Source of the DNA: Phenylobacterium aquaticum
GTDB taxonomy: Bacteria > Pseudomonadota > Alphaproteobacteria > Caulobacterales > Caulobacteraceae
Assembly: GCF_947378715.1 (NCBI RefSeq)
Contig: NZ_CANCLE010000012.1
Span: 1 to 41,397 of the forward strand
Direction of reading: 5' to 3'
DNA length: 41,397 nucleotides
Shown one piece after another: positions 32,272 to 39,570 of the stretch. Positions within the stretch are counted from its first letter, which is position 1; the number at the start of each line of letters is the position of its first letter. The notes beneath the pieces are model-generated. The model made no database searches. It worked only from the letters and a program-made list of their open reading frames with translations, and was not told the DNA's origin. The position numbers were made by a program, and so were the translations under genes.

Positions 32272-32874
32272 TCAGCCGAAGTCGCGGGCCAGCTCCGCCC
32301 GGGTCGAGGGCGAGAGCACGGCCATGTGGGCATAGGCCTCGTGGTCGCAGCCGACGATCACCGTGGTGGCGGGATCGCGGAACACCGCGACGTTTTCGGG
32401 CCTGAGGCCGAAGTGCAGGAAGTGGACAGAGGAGGTCTTGCCGTCCTCGCGGGTGCGCTCGACGTCGTCTTCCGAGACCCCGAAAATCTTGTCGTCGCCG
32501 ACCTTGAGGTACATCAGGTCCTCGACCCCGCCCAGCCGGGCCAGGGTCTGGGCGCGGCGGATCGGATCCTCGATCTCGAACATCACCGTGGCCACCAGTT
32601 CGGTCCCCTGGGGGATCAGCGGGTTGTAGGCGGCCAACTCGTCGGGAACCTGGGCCGCGCCGCCCTTCTCGATCAGCAGCATCTCCTGCACCTGGAACAG
32701 CATGGTGTCGTAGCATTCGAAGAAGAAGGTGCAGTGCGGCCCCAGATGGATGCGGCGCAGGCGCTTGATCGGCATCAGGGCGGTGCGGCGCTCCTTGCGG
32801 ACCTGGGCGAACTCGGCGTCCGGCATCAGGTCGTCCGGGGTGATCTGGCGGAGGGCTGCGGGCATGGCGGACAT
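32272..32874 (-). CDS. DUF3501 family protein
   Basis: A 200-residue cytoplasmic protein matching DUF3501: the N-terminal ITPDDLMPDAEFAQVRKERR, LRRIHLGPHCTFFFECYDTM, then LFQVQEMLLIEKG, YNPLIPQGTELVATVMFEIE and HFLHFGLRPENVAVFRDPAT. DUF3501 genes occur almost always next to a CCG-domain Fe-S protein and a rubrerythrin, exactly as here, so it is probably a partner of those, but its biochemistry is unknown. The start is 6 bp after the Fe-S gene's stop. ATG at 32874 is preferred; ATG at 32865 (MPAALRQ) is possible. Confidence 0.85.
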   Translation of the reverse strand: MSAMPAALRQITPDDLMPDAEFAQVRKERRTALMPIKRLRRIHLGPHCTFFFECYDTMLFQVQEMLLIEKGGAAQVPDELAAYNPLIPQGTELVATVMFEIEDPIRRAQTLARLGGVEDLMYLKVGDDKIFGVSEDDVERTREDGKTSSVHFLHFGLRPENVAVFRDPATTVIVGCDHEAYAHMAVLSPSTRAELARDFG

Positions 32875-32880
32875 CTTTTC

Positions 32881-34242
32881 CTAGAGCGCCCCATAGGCGC
32901 GGGCGAAGATCTCGATGGGGTGGGACTGGCGCGGCGAGGTCACGGGGCCGGTCTCGACGGTGAGCATCTGGCCCAGGTGCTTGCAGGCGAGCGGGCAGTC
33001 GGAACAGAGCTCGGCCGAGCCCTTCTGCGCCACTTGCTTCGCGGCCGGCTTGCCGACCTTCAGGGCCAATGGACGGGTCTCCTTCATCACCCCGAAGGTG
33101 CCGCCGTGACCCGAGCAGCGCTCGACGATCTCGACCTTGGTGTCGGGGATCAGCTTGAGCATCTCGGCGGATTTCGCGCCCATGTTCTGGGCCCGGGCGT
33201 GACAGGCGTGGTGCACCGTGACCCCGCCCTCGACCGGCGACAGACCTGGGGCCAGGCCAAAGGTCTTGGAAAGCTCGACCACATATTCGCTGATGTCGCG
33301 GGTGGCGGCGGCCAGCCGCAGGACGGCGTGGTTCTGGGGCTCCAGCAGCGGCCATTCGAACTTCATCATCAGGCCACAGCTGGCGGTGAGAGCGACGACC
33401 TCATAGCCCTCGTCGATCAGCGGGGCGAAGACCTGTGCGATCCGCTCGGCGCGGCCGGCCACGTCGGCCAGATCGCCCGACTCCAGCTGGGGCATGCCGC
33501 AGCATTCCGGATAGACCAGCCTGGCCTCGACCCCCTGCTTCGCCAGCACCTTGGCGGCGGCGAGCGCGGTGTCGGGCTGATTGTAGTCGACGAAGCAGGT
33601 CGCATAGAGCGCCACCTTGCGCTGGCCGAAGGCTGGGCCGGCCGGGTCCGGGGCGAAGGGGGTCTTGAGCAGGTCGGTGGCGGTCTTGGAATGGTACTGG
33701 GGCAGCTCGGCCTCGGCGTCGATCTCGGCGATGGCCTCGAGCAGCTTGCGCAAGGGGGTGTTCTTGCGGGCGGTGGCCCAGTTGGCGAGGCCGGCGACCG
33801 GCTTGGCCAGCTTGCCGTTGCGGTCCGTCAGACCCAGCTGTTCGCGCACGAAGTCCCGTTCCCCGGCCCGGCGCTTGGCGGCGCGGTAGCGCAGGATCAA
33901 GTGCGGAATGTCGATGTCGAATTCGTGCGGCGGCACATAGGGGCACTTGGTCAGGAAGCACATGTCGCAGAGGGTGCAGGCCTCATCGACCTTGGCGTAG
34001 TCGGCCTTGGCCACGCTATCGAGCTCGCCGGTCTTGCTCTCGTCGATCAGGTCGAAGAGGCGCGGGAAGCTGTCGCACAGATTGAAGCAGCGCCGGCAGG
34101 TGTGACAGACGTCGAACTGCCGCTCCATCTCCTGCTCGACGGCGGCGAGGTCGTAATAGGCCTCGTCGCGCCAGGCGATCGGATGGCGGAACGGCGCGTC
34201 GAGGCTGCCCTCGCGCGCCGGAGCCTTGGGGCTGTCGGCCAC
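32881..34242 (-). CDS. CCG-domain Fe-S oxidoreductase (GlpC/HdrD-like)
   Basis: A 453-residue protein related to glycerol-3-phosphate dehydrogenase subunit C and heterodisulphide reductase subunit D. Two 4Fe-4S motifs occupy the N-terminal third: VCHTCRRCFNLCDSFP and ACTLCDMCFLTKCPYVPPHE. Two CCG-type modules follow, PECCGMPQLESGD and VERCSGHGGTFG, and a further SDCPLACKHLGQ cluster of Cys near the C-terminus. The second CCG has Ser for one Cys (CSG-H-GG). With rubrerythrin and DUF3501 it forms a conserved three-gene module thought to deal with peroxide or redox stress; the electron donor and substrate are not known. Confidence 0.88.
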   Translation of the reverse strand: MADSPKAPAREGSLDAPFRHPIAWRDEAYYDLAAVEQEMERQFDVCHTCRRCFNLCDSFPRLFDLIDESKTGELDSVAKADYAKVDEACTLCDMCFLTKCPYVPPHEFDIDIPHLILRYRAAKRRAGERDFVREQLGLTDRNGKLAKPVAGLANWATARKNTPLRKLLEAIAEIDAEAELPQYHSKTATDLLKTPFAPDPAGPAFGQRKVALYATCFVDYNQPDTALAAAKVLAKQGVEARLVYPECCGMPQLESGDLADVAGRAERIAQVFAPLIDEGYEVVALTASCGLMMKFEWPLLEPQNHAVLRLAAATRDISEYVVELSKTFGLAPGLSPVEGGVTVHHACHARAQNMGAKSAEMLKLIPDTKVEIVERCSGHGGTFGVMKETRPLALKVGKPAAKQVAQKGSAELCSDCPLACKHLGQMLTVETGPVTSPRQSHPIEIFARAYGAL

Positions 34243-34276
34243 GGTCGTTCTCCGGGATCGTTGCTTCAGAAAACGT

Positions 34277-34312
34277 CGGCGGCGGGCCCCGCAAAAGTGA
34301 CGCCCGCCGCCG
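34277..34312 (-). terminator. Hairpin with T-run between rubrerythrin and the Fe-S gene
   Basis: On the minus strand an 11-bp GC-rich stem (arms 34302-34312 and 34277-34287) with a 14-base loop is followed by ACG-TTTT (AAAA at 34270-34273 on the plus strand). It sits just after the rubrerythrin stop and so may end part of its transcripts, giving more rubrerythrin than Fe-S protein. Confidence 0.65.
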
Positions 34313-34320
34313 CCGGAAGG

Positions 34321-34737
34321 TCAGCCCAGGGTGTCGAGGGCGCGCTGGAAGCGGCCGGCGTGGGACTTCTCGGCCTTGGCCAGGGTCTCGAACCAGTCGG
34401 CGATCTCGTCGAAGCCCTCGTCGCGGGCGGTCTTGGCCATGCCGGGATACATGTCGGTGTATTCGTGGGTTTCGCCGGCGATCGAGGCCTTGAGATTGTT
34501 CTCGGTGCCGCCGATCGGCAGGCCGGTGGCCGGGTCGCCGACCTCTTCCATGAATTCCAGGTGGCCGTGGGCGTGGCCGGTCTCGCCCTCGGCGGTGGAG
34601 CGGAACACGGCGGCGACGTCGTTATAGCCTTCGATGTCGGCCTTCTGGGCGAAATAGAGGTAGCGGCGGTTCGCCTGGCTTTCGCCGGCGAAGGCGTCCT
34701 TCAGGTTCTGCAGGGTTTTGCTGGCGGCGAGGCCCAT
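34321..34737 (-). CDS. Rubrerythrin without rubredoxin domain
   Basis: A 138-residue four-helix di-iron protein. The diiron ligand set is recognisable: Glu19 (AFAGESQANRRYLYFA), Glu52-x-x-His55 (EGETGHAHGHLEFM), Glu92 region (AGETHEYTDMYPGMA) and Glu123-x-x-His126 (AEKSHAGRFQRAL). Rubrerythrins reduce peroxide; this one lacks the C-terminal rubredoxin iron site, so it needs an external electron donor, and the adjacent Fe-S protein is a candidate. Promoter region shared with the Rieske oxygenase and carrying a perfect FixK box. Downstream hairpin at 34277-34312. Confidence 0.9.
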   Translation of the reverse strand: MGLAASKTLQNLKDAFAGESQANRRYLYFAQKADIEGYNDVAAVFRSTAEGETGHAHGHLEFMEEVGDPATGLPIGGTENNLKASIAGETHEYTDMYPGMAKTARDEGFDEIADWFETLAKAEKSHAGRFQRALDTLG

Positions 34738-34846
34738 CGTCTTCTCCCATGTTCAGGCCGGGTGGAGTCCTGGCCAATCTAGTGTCGGCGCGCACTATGG
34801 CCTCTTCAAAAAATAGACCAAATCGATTTAATTTATGGATTGCATA

Positions 34847-34866
34847 GACTTGATCTATATCAAGTC
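34847..34866. promoter_or_regulatory. Perfect FixK/FNR palindrome between rubrerythrin and Rieske genes
   Basis: GACTTGATCTATATCAAGTC: a full 8-bp inverted repeat containing exact TTGAT-N4-ATCAA (34850-34863). Its centre is 57 bp before the Rieske ATG (a class II arrangement) and about 120 bp before the rubrerythrin start. The surrounding bases are unusually AT-rich. Confidence 0.9.
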
Positions 34867-34913
34867 GCGCGACCCGGTTGACGGCGGCCACCGCTTCGGC
34901 CGAACTGCCGACC

Positions 34914-35924
34914 ATGCAGCTCACCCTCTCCTCACGGCTCTACCGCGACCCCCAGGCCTATGAGCGGGAACGCACCACGGTCTTCGCGGCCGGCTGGCAG
35001 TTCCTCGGCCATGACAGCGAGGTCCCGAACCCGGGTGACTATCTGGCCGGCGAGGTCGCGGGCTGGCCGGTGCTGGCGGTGCGCGGGGCGGACGCGACCC
35101 TGCGCGGCTTCCACAATGTCTGCCGCCACCGCGCCGGACCCCTGGTCGCCGATGGCCGGGGCAGCTGCGGGACGGAGCTGACCTGCCGCTATCATGGCTG
35201 GCGCTATGCCCTGGACGGGCGGCTGCGTTCGGCCGTGGATTTCGGGGCGGCCGAGGGCTTCGACCCGCGCGAATTCGGCCTGCACCCGGTGCGGATCGAG
35301 ACCTGGCGCGGCTTCGTCTTCGTGAATCTCGACCAAAAGGCCGGGCCGCTCAGCGCGCTGGTCGCGCCGCTGGAGCGGATGTTCGCCGAACGTGGCCTGA
35401 CGCTCGCCCCGGCCACCCTGCGCCGCAGCCACGACATCGCCTGCAACTGGAAGACCTATGTCGAGAACTACCTCGAGGGCTACCACATCCCGGTGGTCCA
35501 TCCGGCCCTGGCCGAGGAAGTCGAGACCGACGGCTATCGGGTGCGGATGGACGGCGCGGTGGCGGTCCACGAGGTCCCGACCAAGAGCGGGGTCAATGAC
35601 GGGCTGTGGGCGTGGCTGTGGCCGAACCTGGCCTTCAACGTCTATCGCTACGGCCTGATGGTCGAGCACATGCGCCCGATCGGCCACGCCAAGACCCGGC
35701 TCGACTATCTCTATTTCTACGACCCGGCGATCGCCGACATGGACGCCGTTCTGGCCGCCTCCAACCAGCTGACCGCCGAGGACGTGGAGATCTGCGAGGC
35801 CGTGCAGCGCAATCTCGACGCCGGGATCTATGAGACCGGCGTGCTGTCGCCCCGCCATGAGGACGGGGTCGCCTGGTTCCAGACCCAGGTCGCTGAGGCG
35901 CTCGCCCCTTCGGCCTCGGCCTAG
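34914..35924 (+). CDS. Rieske-type aromatic-ring-hydroxylating oxygenase alpha subunit
   Basis: A 336-residue oxygenase subunit. The Rieske [2Fe-2S] motif is Cys70-x-His72 (NVCRHRAG) and Cys91-x-x-His94 (LTCRYHGWRYALDG). The mononuclear iron site is Asn/Glu-x-x-His-x4-His in ENYLEGYHIPVVHP (His191, His196). This resembles the choline/carnitine monooxygenase branch more than dioxygenases, and no beta subunit or ferredoxin is nearby, so the substrate is unknown, possibly a quaternary amine. I use the ATG at 34914; the in-frame TTG at 34878 is too close to the FixK box for a class II transcript. FixK control of an O2-using enzyme is unexpected. Confidence 0.88.
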   Translation: MQLTLSSRLYRDPQAYERERTTVFAAGWQFLGHDSEVPNPGDYLAGEVAGWPVLAVRGADATLRGFHNVCRHRAGPLVADGRGSCGTELTCRYHGWRYALDGRLRSAVDFGAAEGFDPREFGLHPVRIETWRGFVFVNLDQKAGPLSALVAPLERMFAERGLTLAPATLRRSHDIACNWKTYVENYLEGYHIPVVHPALAEEVETDGYRVRMDGAVAVHEVPTKSGVNDGLWAWLWPNLAFNVYRYGLMVEHMRPIGHAKTRLDYLYFYDPAIADMDAVLAASNQLTAEDVEICEAVQRNLDAGIYETGVLSPRHEDGVAWFQTQVAEALAPSASA

Positions 35925-35927
35925 CCG

Positions 35928-37232
35928 GTGGCGCAGGAGGGCCGCAAGCTCGGGCTTTGGGCCGCCCTGGTGCTGGTGGCGGGCAATATGATCGGCTCCG
36001 GCCTCTATCTGCTGCCCGCGACGCTCGGGGCGGTCGGCTCGATCACGGTCCTCTCTTGGCTCATCGCGGGCGGCGGGGCGCTCGTGCTCGCCCTGGTCTT
36101 CGCCTATCTCGGCCTCCTGCGGCCCAAGGCGGACGGGGCCGTGGCCTATGCGAGCGAGGGGCTTGGGCCGGCGCTCGGACACTTCGGCTGGTTCACCTAC
36201 TGGATCACCTGCTGCTTCGGGACGTCCGGGGTGGCGGTGGCTGCAACAGGTTATCTGAGCTTCTTCTTTCCGGCCCTCAAGGCGACCGGCCCCGGCGTGG
36301 CCTCGAGCATCGCGATCATCTGGCTGATGGTGGGCGCCAACTTCATCGGGCCGAAGCTGGTGGCGCGGATCGGGGCGGCGACTTTGCTCGTGGGCCTGAT
36401 CCCCATCGCCCTGGCCATCGGGGTGGGCTTCGCCAGCTTTCGGCCGGAGATATTCGCCGCGTCCTGGAATGTCAGCGGCCGCTCGGACCTGGACGCGACC
36501 CTCACCTCCGTGACCCCGATCTTCTGGGCGTTCCTGGGACTGGAATGCGCGAACATCGTCGCGGCGATCATCGACAATCCCCGCCGCAACCTGCCGCTCG
36601 CCGCCGTGGGCGGGGTGGCCCTGGCGCTTGGGGTGTACCTCCTGGCCTCCGTGGCCATCCTGGGCCTCCTGCCCGCCCACACCCTGGCCGCCTCCACCGC
36701 CCCCTTTGCGGAGGCCATTCGCGGGGTGGCCGGGGGCCTCACAGCGGCCTTGGTCGCCGCCTGCGCCCTGGCCAAGACCTTCGGCGCCTTAGGGGGCTGG
36801 ATCCTGGTGGGGGCGGAATCCAACCGCTCCGGCGCGGCCGTGGGCTTCCTGCCGCGATGGACCTCCGACGTGGCGCCGGACAGCCGCATGGCGCGCGACC
36901 TGATCCTGGTGGGCCTGATCATGTCGGTGAGCATCTATGCCAGCGCATCGCCGACCCTGGGCAAGCAGTTCGGGGTGCTGATCAATGTCACCGTGGTCAT
37001 CTCCATGGTGCTCTACCTGCTCTGCTCGCTGGCCCTGGTGAAGATGGCGGCGGAGCTGGAGACGGCGCGCAGTCGGTGGGTCGCCCGGACCGCAGGCGTG
37101 CTGGGCGCGCTGTTTTCCGCAGGCGTGATCGCCGTCGCCGATCCGACATTGCGTCTGCCCACCCTGGGGGTGGCGGTGATCAGCTTCGCCTTCTACGGCG
37201 TGTCGCGCTGGCGCCGGCTTCAGCCGGCGTAG
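35928..37232 (+). CDS. APC-family amino acid/polyamine transporter
   Basis: A 434-residue, 12-helix transporter of the amino acid-polyamine-organocation superfamily. The first helix ends in GNMIGSGLYLLPATLG, which is the substrate-binding G-S-G loop of AdiC/PotE-type antiporters, and APFAEAIRGVAGG and KTFGALGGWILVGAE are family-like. The GTG start lies 3 bp after the Rieske stop, so the pair is one operon; a substrate import or exchange role for the oxygenase is inferred. The 3' end overlaps epmB by 13 bp on the opposite strand. Specificity undetermined. Confidence 0.88.
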   Translation: MAQEGRKLGLWAALVLVAGNMIGSGLYLLPATLGAVGSITVLSWLIAGGGALVLALVFAYLGLLRPKADGAVAYASEGLGPALGHFGWFTYWITCCFGTSGVAVAATGYLSFFFPALKATGPGVASSIAIIWLMVGANFIGPKLVARIGAATLLVGLIPIALAIGVGFASFRPEIFAASWNVSGRSDLDATLTSVTPIFWAFLGLECANIVAAIIDNPRRNLPLAAVGGVALALGVYLLASVAILGLLPAHTLAASTAPFAEAIRGVAGGLTAALVAACALAKTFGALGGWILVGAESNRSGAAVGFLPRWTSDVAPDSRMARDLILVGLIMSVSIYASASPTLGKQFGVLINVTVVISMVLYLLCSLALVKMAAELETARSRWVARTAGVLGALFSAGVIAVADPTLRLPTLGVAVISFAFYGVSRWRRLQPA

Positions 37233-38260
37233 GGCCGCACGACGCCGTTTGGGTCCTCGACCGCCGTTCCGCCGTCCGCTGCATCCGACAGATAGTCCGG
37301 GCCGACCGGCACCTTGCCGTGACCGTCGGGGATATCCAGCACATAGGTCGGCTGGCAGAGGCCGGAATAGCGGCCGCGCAAGGCCCGCATCACCGCCTGG
37401 CCCTCGGCGAGCGTCGTGCGCAGGTGGCTGGTGCCGGGCGCCAGGTCGCCCTGGTGCAGGTAGTAGGGCTTGATCCGGGTCTCGACCATGGCCCGCATCA
37501 GGGCCCCCAGGGTCTCCGGATCGTCATTGATCCCCTTGAGCAGCACGGTCTGGCCGATCATCGGCACGCCGGCCTCGACGAGCTTCGCACAGGCGGCGCG
37601 CGCGGCGGGCGTCAGCTCGCGGGCGTGGTTGGCGTGCAGGGCGACATAGACCGCCTTGCCGGGACAGCGGAGCGCCGCGACCAGCTCGTCGGTCACCGCC
37701 TCGGGGTCGACGGCGGGAACCCGGGTGTGGAAGCGCACGACCTTCACATGGTCGATCTGCGCCAGCCGGGCCATCAGCTCGGCGATGCGGCGGGGCGAGA
37801 GCACGAAGGGGTCGCCGCCGGTGACGATCAGCTCCCAGATGGCCGGGGTCTGGGCGACATAGGCCAGGGCCGCGTCCAGGGCGGCGGGCGACAGCGGCTT
37901 GACCCCGTCCGGCCCGACCATCTCGCGGCGGAAGCAGAACCGGCAATAGACCGCGCAGGTATGGGTGATTTTCAGCAGAGCGCGGTCGGGATAGCGGTGG
38001 ACGATCCCTTCGACCGGGCTGTGGCTGTCGTCGCCGACCGGATCGGCGGACTCCTCGGGGCGCAGGACCAGCTCCGCTTCATGGGGCAGGAACTGGCGGG
38101 CGATGGGGTCGTCAAGGTCCTCGATGAGCTCGGCCATGGAGGGCGTGATGGCCACCGCATACTGCGCCGCCACCCGCTCCAGCGCCGACAGGCGCTCAGG
38201 CGCGATCAGGCCGGCGTCGGCCAGGGCCCGGGGGCTGCGAAGGGTCTTGAGCGTGGTCAT
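37220..38260 (-). CDS. epmB: EF-P (R)-beta-lysine forming lysine 2,3-aminomutase
   Basis: A 346-residue radical-SAM, PLP-dependent aminomutase that turns lysine into beta-lysine for EF-P. The radical-SAM motif is Cys-x3-Cys-x2-Cys in CAVYCRFCFRREMVG. IVTGGDPFVLSPRRI, FHTRVPAVDP and KPYYLHQGDLAPGTSHLRTT match EpmB/KamA. At about 346 residues it is EpmB-sized, shorter than catabolic KamA. I start at the ATG at 38260 because it overlaps the stop of the preceding gene (ATGA); a longer upstream frame adds 16 residues without homology. With epmA and efp in the same 4 kb the pathway assignment is firm. Confidence 0.92.
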   Translation of the reverse strand: MTTLKTLRSPRALADAGLIAPERLSALERVAAQYAVAITPSMAELIEDLDDPIARQFLPHEAELVLRPEESADPVGDDSHSPVEGIVHRYPDRALLKITHTCAVYCRFCFRREMVGPDGVKPLSPAALDAALAYVAQTPAIWELIVTGGDPFVLSPRRIAELMARLAQIDHVKVVRFHTRVPAVDPEAVTDELVAALRCPGKAVYVALHANHARELTPAARAACAKLVEAGVPMIGQTVLLKGINDDPETLGALMRAMVETRIKPYYLHQGDLAPGTSHLRTTLAEGQAVMRALRGRYSGLCQPTYVLDIPDGHGKVPVGPDYLSDAADGGTAVEDPNGVVRPYAG

Positions 38261-39501
38261 GGGTTTAAGAACAGCCGAACCGTGTCCGGGTCTGCGTCGT
38301 ACCGGCACTCGTCAGCCATCCATACGGGCACAGCACGTCGACCGACCAAGGTCGTGACCGCGCTGTTCCGGCAGAGGCTACAGGGCGTGTGTTCATATAC
38401 GTTCAGGAGTGTGGTCCTGCATTCGTCGGTGGGAACGTCGTTCTTATCGAGCAGGGCAAGAACGGCGAGGCCGAGATCGTGAGCGCGCTCTTCGGACGGC
38501 GGCTTATGGAGCAAGGGTTCGATTTTTGCAAAGTCGCCGGGTCGGTAGTTCGCGAGGAGCAAGCGCACGCCCTGGTCGCCCACCTCGAGCCGTTGAAGCG
38601 CCTCTTGGCGGACCCGAGGATGCGGAACGCGCCCGAGAATCCCTGCCGTAACCCCAGATGCTCGGGGGACGGGACTGTCGAGCCACTTGAACAGGCGCGT
38701 TGGGTCGTCGGGGAAGGGCCGCCCTCTGAAATGCAGAAGGAATTGGACGGCGTTATTCTCGTCGATGCGCTCCAACATTTCTGCGGTAAGCGAGCTCCAA
38801 TCAGCCTGCGATAGCTTTCGTCTCCAAGCACCCGGTGGGCGTCGTCCGCCGAATATGTCCGATCTTATTGCCGCCAAATCGTAGGCTTCGTCATCCGCCG
38901 AAGGTTCGGGTTGTCCTACATCCTCGATAGACGCCATGAGCTCGTCGAGCTGCTGATGATTGGCTCGCAATCCCCTGAGGGTCTGTTCTGAATTCGCCCC
39001 GTCCCGCTCGACAAGGGCGTCCAGCATTCCCTGGCCACGCCAGCCTTCAGACTTGAGTCGAGATGCCAATAGCTCAGCGCAATCCAGCAACGCAGCTGCG
39101 CCTTCGAGGAGGATCAGGCCCTCCATGCAATCCAGCCGGTCCTCGTCAGATAGGCCCGCGAAAGCCTCACGGAGGGCGCCCCCTTCAAGCTGGGGCAAAG
39201 TCCTGACCAGCCGGACCAGCACTGTGAAGATCTGTGGAACGTCTGTGGCCTCATCGGCCGAGGTCAGCGCAGCTTCCAACGCCGCAAAGATAGTTGCCGG
39301 GCTGTCGGTGGCTGCGACGAGGCGGGCCAAATAGGCGCTACGCTCGCTCTCGCATTGTCGGTCGAAGGCGAGATTGCTCCGACAAGCGCCAATGAGGTGG
39401 TTGCGAAGGTCGTGGCGCCCTGGCGCCTGCAAGAGGAGTTTCATGGCGCGGCCAGACCCCTTCGCTAGAGCTGCCGCGAAGTCCTCGTCCAATGTTGTCA
39501 T
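38257..39501 (-). CDS. Hypothetical helical-repeat protein inside the EF-P modification operon
   Basis: A 414-residue protein, mostly amphipathic helices with a HEAT-repeat look. Recognisable stretches are LRNHLIGACRSNLAFDRQCE near residue 33, LIGACRSNLAF being followed by SERSAYLARLVAATD; RLVRTLPQLEGGALREAF; and at the C-terminus YEHTPCSLCRNSAVTTLVGR, with Cys-x-x-Cys, and PVWMADECRYDADPD. This resembles uncharacterised bacterial HEAT-repeat proteins; I do not know a function. The ATG at 39501 has an AAGG site; a GTG at 39516 is the alternative. GC is about 57-63 percent in sampled stretches, lower than its neighbours (about 70), which suggests later acquisition. The stop overlaps the epmB start by 4 bp (ATGA). 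Confidence 0.8.
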   Translation of the reverse strand: MTTLDEDFAAALAKGSGRAMKLLLQAPGRHDLRNHLIGACRSNLAFDRQCESERSAYLARLVAATDSPATIFAALEAALTSADEATDVPQIFTVLVRLVRTLPQLEGGALREAFAGLSDEDRLDCMEGLILLEGAAALLDCAELLASRLKSEGWRGQGMLDALVERDGANSEQTLRGLRANHQQLDELMASIEDVGQPEPSADDEAYDLAAIRSDIFGGRRPPGAWRRKLSQADWSSLTAEMLERIDENNAVQFLLHFRGRPFPDDPTRLFKWLDSPVPRASGVTAGILGRVPHPRVRQEALQRLEVGDQGVRLLLANYRPGDFAKIEPLLHKPPSEERAHDLGLAVLALLDKNDVPTDECRTTLLNVYEHTPCSLCRNSAVTTLVGRRAVPVWMADECRYDADPDTVRLFLNP

Positions 39502-39570
39502 ATCGCCTTCAACCACTGCGAGTTGTGTGACGCTAGTGGTGGCTATTCTTCCGCAAAGGTTCGGCCGCGC

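Noticed and set aside
32116..34782. An 888-codon open frame on the plus strand
   Set aside because: It runs antisense through the DUF3501, Fe-S and rubrerythrin genes and shows only low-complexity composition.
35957..38482. An 841-codon open frame on the plus strand over the transporter and epmB
   Set aside because: Out-of-frame with the transporter and antisense to epmB; Arg/Gly-rich without domains.
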